Shown here piece after piece: positions 1-6,150 of a stretch of DNA of 6,726 nucleotides. Numbering within the stretch: position 1 is the first letter of the stretch; each line of letters starts with the position of its first letter. The DNA is from Spirochaetota bacterium (GTDB taxonomy: Bacteria > Spirochaetota > UBA4802 > UB4802): contig JAGYNX010000106.1 in the NCBI GenBank assembly GCA_018399855.1, positions 1 to 6,726 on the forward strand. Reading direction: 5' to 3'. A model generated the notes under the pieces. That model was not told the DNA's origin. It did not search any database and worked only from the letters and a program-made list of their open reading frames with translations. Made by a program: the position numbers and the translations under genes.

Positions 1-488
1 TCCTTTTGCGGCAGTTCTTCCATTACGTCGAAACCAAGTTCGGTTCCCCTGATAGCAGCAATGGCCGTTGGTGTTTTTACCGTAAGCTCATGATTTTTGA
101 AAAGTTTATCGAATTTTCCATACATCTTTCCATTGTCTACATTGAGGACCATTTTACGTATTGAAAGGTAGTCGATGGTCATCTGGCTGTTTTCATTAAG
201 CCTGATGGCAGTGTTCTCATGGAATCGAATATCCATACGGGCTTGCGGGTTGGTTTTAACCTGGTATCCATTATCAAGGGTCTGTCCAACAATTGCCATT
301 TGCCATTCCTGTTCTTGATTTTCACGAAACATGGCATCACCGGTTATAAAAGTTATCTTTGGGTTCACCTGTACCAGCATGGGAGAACGTACCAGTATAT
401 AATCGGTAATGAGGAAGTAGGCGGAGAAACCAGCAATGACAAGAAAGACGAAAACACTTGAGATAATAATTATTTTTTTCATGTTCAT
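1..488 (-). CDS. FecR-domain envelope protein, C-terminus beyond the window
   Basis: The first 162 residues of a minus-strand gene are visible; the reading frame is open to the window edge. Residues 4-28 form one hydrophobic segment after MNMKK. With no lipobox Cys it reads as a membrane anchor or uncleaved signal, placing the rest in the periplasm. Residues about 48-155 match the FecR domain: an ITGDAMFRE opening, the TNPQARMDIRF strand region with AIRLNENS, and the hallmark TPTAIAAIRGTELGFDV near residues 139-155. FecR domains were named for the ferric-citrate sigma regulator, but outside that system they occur in many surface or periplasmic proteins. No sigma factor or TonB receptor gene adjoins it here, so an iron-sensing role is not supported. 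Two in-frame ATGs exist (488 and 482). I chose 488 because a weak GGA lies 8 bases upstream. The family call is firm; the function is unknown. Confidence 0.85.
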   Translation of the reverse strand, partial: MNMKKIIIISSVFVFLVIAGFSAYFLITDYILVRSPMLVQVNPKITFITGDAMFRENQEQEWQMAIVGQTLDNGYQVKTNPQARMDIRFHENTAIRLNENSQMTIDYLSIRKMVLNVDNGKMYGKFDKLFKNHELTVKTPTAIAAIRGTELGFDVMEELPQK

Positions 489-557
489 GACGTATATCCG
501 ATTCAATTAAATTTTCACTGATAAATGCTTCTTTACACTAATAGTTACAATTACTTA

Positions 558-586
558 ATAGTGCCTTTAATGTGATCCAATGTCAA
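558..586 (-). promoter_or_regulatory. Putative sigma-70-type promoter for the FecR-domain gene
   Basis: On the minus strand a perfect TTGACA (581-586) is followed after 17 bases by CACTAT (558-563), a weak -10 matching 3 of 6 consensus positions. Transcription would start near 550, giving a leader of about 60 bases before the ATG at 488. The -35 is strong and the spacing ideal; the -10 is the doubtful part. Confidence 0.45.
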
Positions 587-623
587 GTATAATGCATATT
601 TATACGAATTATGTAAATTCTGA

Positions 624-652
624 TTGAACAATAAATTTAATTAATATATATT
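624..652 (+). promoter_or_regulatory. Putative sigma-70-type promoter for the chemoreceptor gene
   Basis: TTGAAC (624-629) is followed after exactly 17 bases by TATATT (647-652), five of six matches in each box except the -35, which has four. The leader would be about 125 bases. A second, perfect TATAAT lies at 685-690 but has no recognisable -35 at 16-18 bases upstream; it could be an alternative start. The surrounding 489-785 gap is very AT-rich, so chance boxes are likely. I saw no convincing sigma-28-type flagellar promoter (TAAA with GCCGATAA) here. Apart from the two divergent promoters I see no gene or structured RNA in the gap. Confidence 0.45.
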
Positions 653-785
653 CTGCTAAAAATGTAGGTCATCTAATGAATGGTTATAATAGATTTATTG
701 CTATTTCCATTCTTTGTTATTAAATATCATTGATAATCTTTTAGATATATAGACTGGTCAATATATTAATCCTGGAGAAAAGCTT

Positions 786-2576
786 ATGAAACAAAAATCG
801 AGGGCCATATTTAAATTATCTATTTCACTTGAAACATACGCGTATATGCTGCCGGTAATATTACTTGCCTATCTCTGCGTTGTTGGTGGAAATTTTATAC
901 ATTCCCTTGGCGTATTTATAACTGCCGCACTTCTTGGTTCAGTTGTTTCACTGGTCATTGCATTAGCAGCGAGGTGGAAAATTCTTCTACCGGTATTTAA
1001 CATAGTACAAAATGACCAGGCATCACATGAAGAACTGATCTTTGCGAAAGGTAAACTTTTATCACATCCACTTTATGAGTCACTATCCATGCTTTTTCGT
1101 TATCCACTTGGTGTTGGAACTGCTGTATTATTTCTATTTGTAGCCGGTGAGATTAATACAACACGTTCTATTGTCTTTTTTATCGCGACAGTTATGGTAA
1201 TTCCGGTAACTTCAACATTCTTCTATTTCCAATCTGAACTTTCACTTTCAAAATATCTGAATGATCCCCGGTTGTCTTCAATTGACCTGGACCCGTCCTT
1301 AATAAAAAAACTTGGAATGCTGAGACGTACACTGCTCACACTTTTCGCGATAATAATTGTACCAATACTTTTGTTCGGAACACTTCTAGTTGAAGTCAGG
1401 TATGAAATAATATCAATGTCAGGAATTGAAATTCATATTCTAATTCTAACATTACTGCTGGTTGTAACTACAGTATACTCAGGTTACCTTTTCGCAAAAT
1501 CTTCAACCAATACGATCAGTGAAATCGCCGGATCACTCAAACGGATCGCAGAGGGAAATATTACCGAGTCGTATGTTCCAATGATTTCCACTGATGAGCT
1601 GGGCTCCATGAGTACTGACATGAATAATCTTGTGTATAAATTGCGCGAGATGATGTCCATCATAAAGAATATGGCGGAAGAACTCAGTATATCATCACAG
1701 GAAATGGCAGGTACCGCTGAAACTTTTTCAGAGCAGAGTCAGACTACTGCCTCAACGATTGAAGAAGTGACCGCGACTCTTGAAGAAATTACCGCGGGCA
1801 ACAGTACAATATTCGAAACAGTTGAGTATCAGCACAGAAGAACTGAAATTCTCATCAACAATATAAAAGAACTTTATAGCATTGTTACAACCGAAGGAGA
1901 AGAAATGCAAAATGCCCTCTCGGTGAAATCCAAACTTGACAGTACCATTGAAAACGTTAAATTGAAAATCAATGAAACCATGACCCTCATGAATACAGCC
2001 ACAGAAGATGCTGCCAAAATGCTTACATACACCACAACTATTAACGAGATATCAGACCAGACTAACCTCCTCAGCCTCAATGCAAGCATTGAAGCCGCCC
2101 GGGCGGGTGAATCCGGTCGCGGGTTCGCGGTTGTTGCCGACGAGATTGGCCGTCTTGCCGAGCAGGCTGGAGAAAACACAAAAAACATATCATCAATAAT
2201 GCAGATTACCAGCAAAAGTATCGATGATTCAAACACATCCCTTCAGGCGGCTATACAGGATATCGAGGACATTTTCAGCGGGCTTGCTTCATTTGGAACA
2301 ACAGTTAATCGCGTAGGTGAACTTACCGAACAGGATCTTACCATTAATAGGAGCCTGCAGGATGATGCTACACATTTTCTTAAGCGCTCTGACGAGATTA
2401 TCAATTCAATGGGTGAACAGAAGAATGCCATTGATGAAATATCAAAATCTACGGAAACACTGAATAGTGTGGCACAGAATAATTCAGCGTCAAGCGAGGA
2501 GCTTTCTGCCACCTCTGAACGTGTGGCACAGAGTGCCTCTGAATTAAAGAAATCAATCGATTATTTTACATTATAA
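786..2576 (+). CDS. Methyl-accepting chemotaxis protein with six-TM sensor region and HAMP domain
   Basis: This 596-residue membrane chemoreceptor would signal through CheW and CheA to the flagellar motor. Six hydrophobic segments are visible at about 18-38, 40-63, 105-122, 127-149, 180-204 and 213-237. The loops between most of them are short, so there is no large periplasmic ligand domain of the usual Tar/Tsr kind. A HAMP linker follows at about 237-290 (SLKRIAEGNI and STDELGSMSTDMN). The long coiled-coil signalling domain covers about 295-593, with the conserved hairpin tip at about 420-460 (EISDQTNLLSLNASIEAARA, then RGFAVVADEI). Glu pairs at 326-327 and 571-572 lie in typical methylation contexts. 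The protein ends in YFTL, without a CheR-docking pentapeptide. The start is well supported by TGGAGAAA at 773-780, with GGAG 8 bases before the ATG. No che or flagellar gene is adjacent, so it is probably an orphan receptor. The ligand cannot be inferred. Confidence 0.95.
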   Translation: MKQKSRAIFKLSISLETYAYMLPVILLAYLCVVGGNFIHSLGVFITAALLGSVVSLVIALAARWKILLPVFNIVQNDQASHEELIFAKGKLLSHPLYESLSMLFRYPLGVGTAVLFLFVAGEINTTRSIVFFIATVMVIPVTSTFFYFQSELSLSKYLNDPRLSSIDLDPSLIKKLGMLRRTLLTLFAIIIVPILLFGTLLVEVRYEIISMSGIEIHILILTLLLVVTTVYSGYLFAKSSTNTISEIAGSLKRIAEGNITESYVPMISTDELGSMSTDMNNLVYKLREMMSIIKNMAEELSISSQEMAGTAETFSEQSQTTASTIEEVTATLEEITAGNSTIFETVEYQHRRTEILINNIKELYSIVTTEGEEMQNALSVKSKLDSTIENVKLKINETMTLMNTATEDAAKMLTYTTTINEISDQTNLLSLNASIEAARAGESGRGFAVVADEIGRLAEQAGENTKNISSIMQITSKSIDDSNTSLQAAIQDIEDIFSGLASFGTTVNRVGELTEQDLTINRSLQDDATHFLKRSDEIINSMGEQKNAIDEISKSTETLNSVAQNNSASSEELSATSERVAQSASELKKSIDYFTL

Positions 2577-2656
2577 TTCTCAGTAAGATTACTGGCTTGA
2601 TCCTTGCGGCCATGGCTGCTGAGATGGTAATGACCGGGGTAAAGGGATTCCTGTGA

Positions 2657-3372
2657 TCAGTTTAGATTATCGTATTCTCTGAATGAATTAACAAGTTTCT
2701 CCAGGCTGGTAATACTTTCTTTCATGTTGTCACAGGTTCAGCTGAGCACACCCACCACCTTGGCAAACCTGGCGGTGGTATCCAGGAGAACTTTCATTGA
2801 ATTATTTACCACGTCGACACCCTTCATCTGTTCAGAAGATTCATTTCGTATATTATCTATTGTAGATACCATTTCTGTCATCTGGTTAACCAGGTCGGCA
2901 AAAAACTCGGTGATCTGCATAACAAGGTCCATTCCCCTGTCCGCGTACTCGGCATTGTGTTTTACAATTTCTTTTATAGACCTTGCGGATTCAGCTGATT
3001 TCTTTGAAAGGCTCTGAACCTCAGGCCGGTTATAACCGCCATGATAAGGTATACTATAAATGTGGCAGGCTCCTTGATGGCAAGGCCGTAGCCGTTGTTC
3101 TGGTCGAAATGAAATGAATATTTTACCGCGAATACCATCAATACTTCAAAGGTAACAGAAACATATATCAGTATCGCTGGCACTCTTTTTCGCTTAATGA
3201 ACAGGTAATTCACTATTGAAAGCAGAAAGTAAAATATTGAAATGCCGATTATTGACTGTTAAACGGCCGGTACCGAACCAGACCTGTAGGAAGCCAGTCC
3301 GGATATCATAAAGAATATGACAAATATAAACCGGAATCGGTTTATTAAACGTTCGCTTTCGACCGGGTTCAT
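2657..3372 (-). pseudogene. Decayed chemoreceptor (MCP) gene with internal deletion, frameshift and two stop codons
   Basis: The start is an ATG at 3370-3372 with GGAGG four bases upstream. The N-terminal frame encodes a multi-TM sensor region (first residues MNPVESERLINRF). It is broken by an in-frame TAA at 3259-3261, then continues in the same frame (QSIIGISIFYFLL, then GYGLAIKEPATFIVYLIM) to ITGLRF. Around 3017-3022 the sense jumps to another frame, reading EVQSLSKKSAESARSIKEI. This is the stretch that directly follows the hairpin tip in MCP signalling domains. The C-terminal helix continues to an in-frame TGA at 2738-2740; the same frame then carries 26 more plausible residues (MKESITSLEKLVNSF) to a final TGA at 2657-2659. 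The rest of the sensor, any HAMP and the first signalling helix with the hairpin are missing, probably 0.7-0.9 kb. The visible parts are not a copy of the intact receptor at 786-2576. It lies 12 bases after the hydrolase stop and was probably cotranscribed with it. A functional product is very unlikely. Confidence 0.85.
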
Positions 3373-3384
3373 CTGGCCTCCACA

Positions 3385-4140
3385 TCATGTGTTGTTTTTA
3401 ACTACGTCTATCTCCACCCCTATCTTCACACCGGTGCCCAACTCGACAAAGCCGCTACCCATTTCTTTACGAAACATCTCACGGGGACTGTCCCCCGTGC
3501 AATGGCATGGACCCGCGTACTGTACCCCCATTGACCTGAAAGCATTGATTATCTGCATTACACGGTCATTGTCCATACCCATGAGGTGAAATCCTCCCAT
3601 CACCAGGAGCACTTTATCGTTCAGTTCCTCTTTTGCTCTTTGTACAATATGAACAATGCCGGGATGGGCACATCCGGTAATGACAACCAGACTGCCTCTT
3701 GTTCGCAGCACCATGGCATGTTCAAGCTTGTATGTCCCCAATTCACCTGTAGAAAACACGTTCTTCTTCAATTCCATGAATTCATGTACCTGTTTGACCC
3801 GTGCACCTGCTTCTTTTATTTCACTTTTAAAGGCTGAACTGAATGATTGGGGGACATACACGATAACATTGCTGTTCATTGAAAGAAGAGATAAAACTCC
3901 CCCTACGTGATCGAAATCCTCGTGGGATAGGAAGATTGAATCTATGGAACCGAGATCGATTTCAAGTTTGTCCATGTTTTCAAGGAGAAGGTCCCCATCA
4001 GCACCGGTGTCAAATAGTATGCGTGTATTATTAAAGTCTACCAGGCATGAGAACCCCCAACCGGGTTCGATGTCAGTACGGTATCGGTAATTATCGTAGA
4101 TGACGGTAATGACAAGTTCATTTTTCACTTTTCCATTCAT
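3385..4140 (-). CDS. Metallo-beta-lactamase-fold hydrolase (COG1237-like)
   Basis: This 251-residue soluble protein has no signal peptide. The MBL-fold landmarks appear in order. RILFDTGADGDLL (40-52) is the strand with the metal-site-supporting Asp. LSHEDFDHVGG (71-81) is the main metal motif. ITGCAHPGIVHIV (154-166) carries His159, GGFHLMG (182-188) carries His185, and GPCHCTGD (210-217) carries His213. The TGCAHPGIV and GGFHL signatures fit the group annotated after the methanopterin-pathway phosphate synthase and related archaeal/bacterial MBL proteins (COG1237). In bacteria the substrate of these proteins is usually unknown. The second metal-motif position is Asp75 where HxHxDH enzymes have His. 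The ATG at 4140 has no Shine-Dalgarno sequence, but a good promoter puts the transcript start only a few bases upstream, suggesting near-leaderless translation. The decayed chemoreceptor follows 12 bases downstream. The fold is certain; the reaction is not. Confidence 0.88.
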   Translation of the reverse strand: MNGKVKNELVITVIYDNYRYRTDIEPGWGFSCLVDFNNTRILFDTGADGDLLLENMDKLEIDLGSIDSIFLSHEDFDHVGGVLSLLSMNSNVIVYVPQSFSSAFKSEIKEAGARVKQVHEFMELKKNVFSTGELGTYKLEHAMVLRTRGSLVVITGCAHPGIVHIVQRAKEELNDKVLLVMGGFHLMGMDNDRVMQIINAFRSMGVQYAGPCHCTGDSPREMFRKEMGSGFVELGTGVKIGVEIDVVKNNT

Positions 4141-4149
4141 GATGGTTTT

Positions 4150-4178
4150 ATTTTAGTACTTCAACACGCCCATGTCAA
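4150..4178 (-). promoter_or_regulatory. Strong sigma-70-type promoter for the MBL-fold hydrolase
   Basis: On the minus strand a perfect TTGACA (4173-4178) precedes TAAAAT (4150-4155, five of six matches) by exactly 17 bases. The predicted start is near 4143, only about 3 bases before the ATG at 4140. It lies just downstream of the terminator of the preceding OMP gene, so that unit ends and this one begins within about 80 bases. Confidence 0.7.
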
Positions 4179-4187
4179 TGTAAACAT

Positions 4188-4222
4188 GAAAAAACCTGCC
4201 AGGCATTATAACCAGGCAGGTT
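4188..4222 (-). terminator. Rho-independent terminator of the outer membrane protein gene
   Basis: On the minus strand AACCTGCC (4215-4222) pairs perfectly with GGCAGGTT (4193-4200). An inner GG/CC pairing could extend the stem, and the loop is about 10-14 bases. A run of six T follows directly on the minus strand (six A at 4189-4194 on plus). It begins about 37 bases after the OMP stop codon, in the correct orientation for that gene. On the plus strand the hairpin is not followed by a T-run, so it is one-directional. Confidence 0.85.
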
Positions 4223-4258
4223 CTATATTGAATTGATGAAAACACTATATTATATTCT

Positions 4259-5122
4259 TTAGAACTGTAGCTGGGCTTCTACGAAGAAGGTGATGTTACC
4301 GAAACCGAAAGCTGATTCGTCATCACCGCTTGCCGCTGCGTCTTCAAAAGTGGTTGCGTTCACTTCCCCCCTGAATCCGCCCAGTGCAAGGAATCCAAGA
4401 TTCTGTAATGCAATACCTCCTGCAAGTTCTCCTCCGACGGTTGCTGAATCCTTGTTTTTCAGGTTCTGCGAAGTTCCATCAATTTTGAATGAATCAACAG
4501 GTGCCTTTCCAAAGAAAAGCCCAGTCTGGATAGCAATAGCAAATCCATCATTAGGACCAATTGTACTGAGGTCCCTGAAGCCAACGATCCATCCATTACC
4601 GCTCAATTCTAACTTATCTGCAGTTTCAAGCACTGGCGGATAACCCACAACATCAATTTCAACGGAATCTATTTCCCGTTGTGTACTCCAGTATCGCAGT
4701 CCACCATATATGTAGGTGTGACCCATGTCTCCGGGTTCTCGGAACAGGTTAAGACCCAACTTCAGATCAAGTACAGAATAGCTACCGGAACCTTTAGACG
4801 TAACTTCATACTCATCATCGTTTACTTCTTCCGTCCATTCCAGGTCACCAACTGACCCAACAAGCACGTTTGCCTCTGCGCCAATGAACTTATAGCTGAG
4901 AAGTGCTGCAAGGTTCAGCGTTCCACCGGAACCCGTACCAAAGTCAGCCGAATCAGCCCCGTACAATACATAACCCCACAACACCTGCCCCGCTCCAAGT
5001 GCTCCACGCAGCTCAAGACCAAGATCTGAGTCATTCACTTCGGCCTGTGACGGTACAGCCATAGCAAATGATACTGCCACTGCTAAAAGCAGTACCATCA
5101 ATAATTTTCCGGTTTTCTTCAT
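4259..5122 (-). CDS. Predicted outer membrane beta-barrel protein of unknown function
   Basis: This 287-residue exported protein starts with a classic signal peptide: MKKTGK, a hydrophobic core at about 7-22 and a likely cleavage after Ser-Gln-Ala at 27. The mature part (about 260 residues) is rich in Gly, with alternating polar/hydrophobic stretches such as TLNLAALLSYKFIGAEANVL, SVLDLKLGLNLF and YIYGGLRYW. It ends in an aromatic strand, FFVEAQLQF, whose terminal Phe is the usual recognition signal for the BAM outer-membrane assembly machine. Acidic segments such as WTEEVNDDEYE (96-106) and DAAASGDDES (261-270) look like external loops. The protein contains no Cys, so it is not a lipoprotein. 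The start is fixed by GGGGGA five bases before the ATG. A dedicated consensus promoter and a terminator flank it, so it is monocistronic and probably well expressed. I do not recognise a specific family; a small porin or adhesion-type barrel is possible. Confidence 0.82.
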   Translation of the reverse strand: MKKTGKLLMVLLLAVAVSFAMAVPSQAEVNDSDLGLELRGALGAGQVLWGYVLYGADSADFGTGSGGTLNLAALLSYKFIGAEANVLVGSVGDLEWTEEVNDDEYEVTSKGSGSYSVLDLKLGLNLFREPGDMGHTYIYGGLRYWSTQREIDSVEIDVVGYPPVLETADKLELSGNGWIVGFRDLSTIGPNDGFAIAIQTGLFFGKAPVDSFKIDGTSQNLKNKDSATVGGELAGGIALQNLGFLALGGFRGEVNATTFEDAAASGDDESAFGFGNITFFVEAQLQF

Positions 5123-5170
5123 GCAATCCCCCTGTGTTTATTATCCATATTAACATCTACGTTTCACATA

Positions 5171-5199
5171 AAAATACTTTACAGTATTTCATATGTCAA
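5171..5199 (-). promoter_or_regulatory. Sigma-70-type promoter of the outer membrane protein gene
   Basis: On the minus strand a perfect TTGACA (5194-5199) is followed after exactly 17 bases by TATTTT (5171-5176, four of six matches). Transcription would begin near 5163, giving a leader of about 40 bases containing the GGGGGA ribosome site. A perfect inverted repeat fills most of the spacer and part of the -10, suggesting repressor control. Confidence 0.65.
5172..5189. repeat. Operator-like perfect inverted repeat inside the OMP promoter
   Basis: AAATACT (5172-5178) and AGTATTT (5183-5189) are exact reverse complements separated by four bases, TTAC. The 18-bp palindrome lies between the -35 and -10 and overlaps the -10. 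That is where a dimeric repressor would block RNA polymerase. In an AT-rich gap a 7-bp arm match could be chance, and no regulator gene is adjacent. Confidence 0.45.
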
Positions 5200-5280
5200 C
5201 ATAATTATGTACACCTTTAATAGTGTGTTTAGGTCTATATGGTGCAAAAAAATATGATCTTTATATGGTAATGAAAGTTA

Positions 5281-6030
5281 CTAACCATCATCCTCTTCAT
5301 CGTCAACCGGGTAATGTATATCAGCACATTCATCACATATTCCATGTGTAAAGGTTGCGTCAGAGTGTTCACGTATGTATTTTTCCAGATTGTTCCAGTA
5401 CCCCCTGTCATCACGAATCTTTTTACATACTGAACAAATGGGTATAAGGCCACGCAGGATCTTTATATCGGTAACATTCTTTTCGATTATTTTTTCATAC
5501 AGGTATGTGAAAACCGCTCCTACTGTCATTACAACCACCAGGAAAAAGCAGGTTTTATTAACATAGGGTATCTCGATCAAACCGAATTGTGTTATTATAA
5601 TTATTGTTATTATGATAAGAAAATGTATGGCAAACCAAATAAGTCCTTCCCTGCTGCCCTTGAAGAAAAAATACACTATAGGAAAAATGATAAGCCAGAA
5701 GATACCGGTATCGAACAACCCGCCGGTAATAAAGAGATACGGGGTGAGCAGCAGAAAAATCAGTAGTATAAATGTGCTTGGAAAGGTGGTATTCTTCCTG
5801 CTGAAAAGAAGATGAAGATTTATTGTCATGAACAAAAGACTTGTTACTATTTCAAGAACACCAACGATGAAATAATTATATAATACATTATATAGTCCGT
5901 ACGCCAGGAGTGTTACAAGAGCCACTATATTTACCAGGAGTACCGTGTAATACTTTATCTTGTTGAAATAATAGTATTTTGGTATTGTCACCGATGTTGA
6001 ATTATTTTCCATATTTAAATTGTATGACAT
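5281..6030 (-). CDS. Six-TM membrane protein with a C-terminal Cys-rich (zinc-ribbon-like) tail
   Basis: This 249-residue protein has about six hydrophobic segments at 28-48, 53-75, 86-101, 107-123, 128-148 and 160-177. The third to fifth, with GGLFDTGIFWLIIFPIVYFF and a KGSREGL turn, resemble the multi-TM sensor regions found ahead of diguanylate cyclases and histidine kinases. A short linker leads to the tail: LRGLIPICSVCKKIRDDRGYW (193-212), IREHSDATFTHG and ICDECADIHYP (231-241). Cys199/Cys202 and Cys232/Cys235 make two CxxC pairs, probably one zinc site. This tail is familiar at the end of response-regulator and PAS-containing signalling proteins; its job is not established. Here it follows the membrane region directly, with no kinase, cyclase or PAS domain. 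The end is acidic (DDEEDDG). The ATG at 6030 lacks a Shine-Dalgarno; an in-frame ATG at 6012 is an alternative. It is divergent from the HD-domain gene. A sensory role is an inference. Confidence 0.82.
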   Translation of the reverse strand: MSYNLNMENNSTSVTIPKYYYFNKIKYYTVLLVNIVALVTLLAYGLYNVLYNYFIVGVLEIVTSLLFMTINLHLLFSRKNTTFPSTFILLIFLLLTPYLFITGGLFDTGIFWLIIFPIVYFFFKGSREGLIWFAIHFLIIITIIIITQFGLIEIPYVNKTCFFLVVVMTVGAVFTYLYEKIIEKNVTDIKILRGLIPICSVCKKIRDDRGYWNNLEKYIREHSDATFTHGICDECADIHYPVDDEEDDG

Positions 6031-6128
6031 TCACAGGGGGGTTTCAAGATATATTTAATTAACATTCGGTGAAGATTGAGAAGTGATGGGTGATCAGGAT
6101 TGAGACAAAATTTTACTGCAAATTTCAA

Positions 6129-6137
6129 TGTTATAGT
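6129..6137 (+). promoter_or_regulatory. Putative extended -10 promoter for the HD-domain gene
   Basis: TG, one base, then TATAGT (6132-6137) forms an extended -10 element; no good -35 is seen 16-18 bases upstream. The predicted start near 6144 leaves a leader of only about 7 bases before the ATG at 6151, consistent with the lack of a ribosome site there. It overlaps a direct repeat AGTGTAC-AGTGTAC (6135-6148). Confidence 0.35.
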
Positions 6138-6150
6138 GTACAGTGTACGT

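Noticed and set aside
219..461. Plus-strand 80-codon open frame
   Set aside because: It is entirely antisense to the FecR-domain gene, which shows clear family motifs, and its own translation has no recognisable features.
2581..2594. CAGTAA-GA-TTACTG inverted repeat just after the intact chemoreceptor gene
   Set aside because: The two-base loop is too tight, the stem is AT-rich, and no T-run follows, so it does not support a terminator between the convergent genes.
2657..3372. Reading the second chemoreceptor as a duplicate of the intact one at 786-2576
   Set aside because: The N-terminal TM regions and the signalling-domain residues after the hairpin differ clearly (KKSAESARSI versus EQAGENTKNI), so it is a separate lineage, not a recent duplication.
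3194..3388. Minus-strand 64-codon frame beginning at the hydrolase stop
   Set aside because: It lies in a different frame from the chemoreceptor remnant, whose frame has an SD-preceded ATG at 3372 and MCP-type TM sequence; this frame is a shadow.
5242..5275. Possible terminator of the six-TM protein gene
   Set aside because: There is a run of seven T on the minus strand, but the only stem before it is about four A/T pairs, too weak to call.
5235..5453. Minus-strand 72-codon frame overlapping the tail of the six-TM protein
   Set aside because: The overlapping main frame encodes the conserved CxxC tail in this exact stretch, so the alternative frame is not credible.
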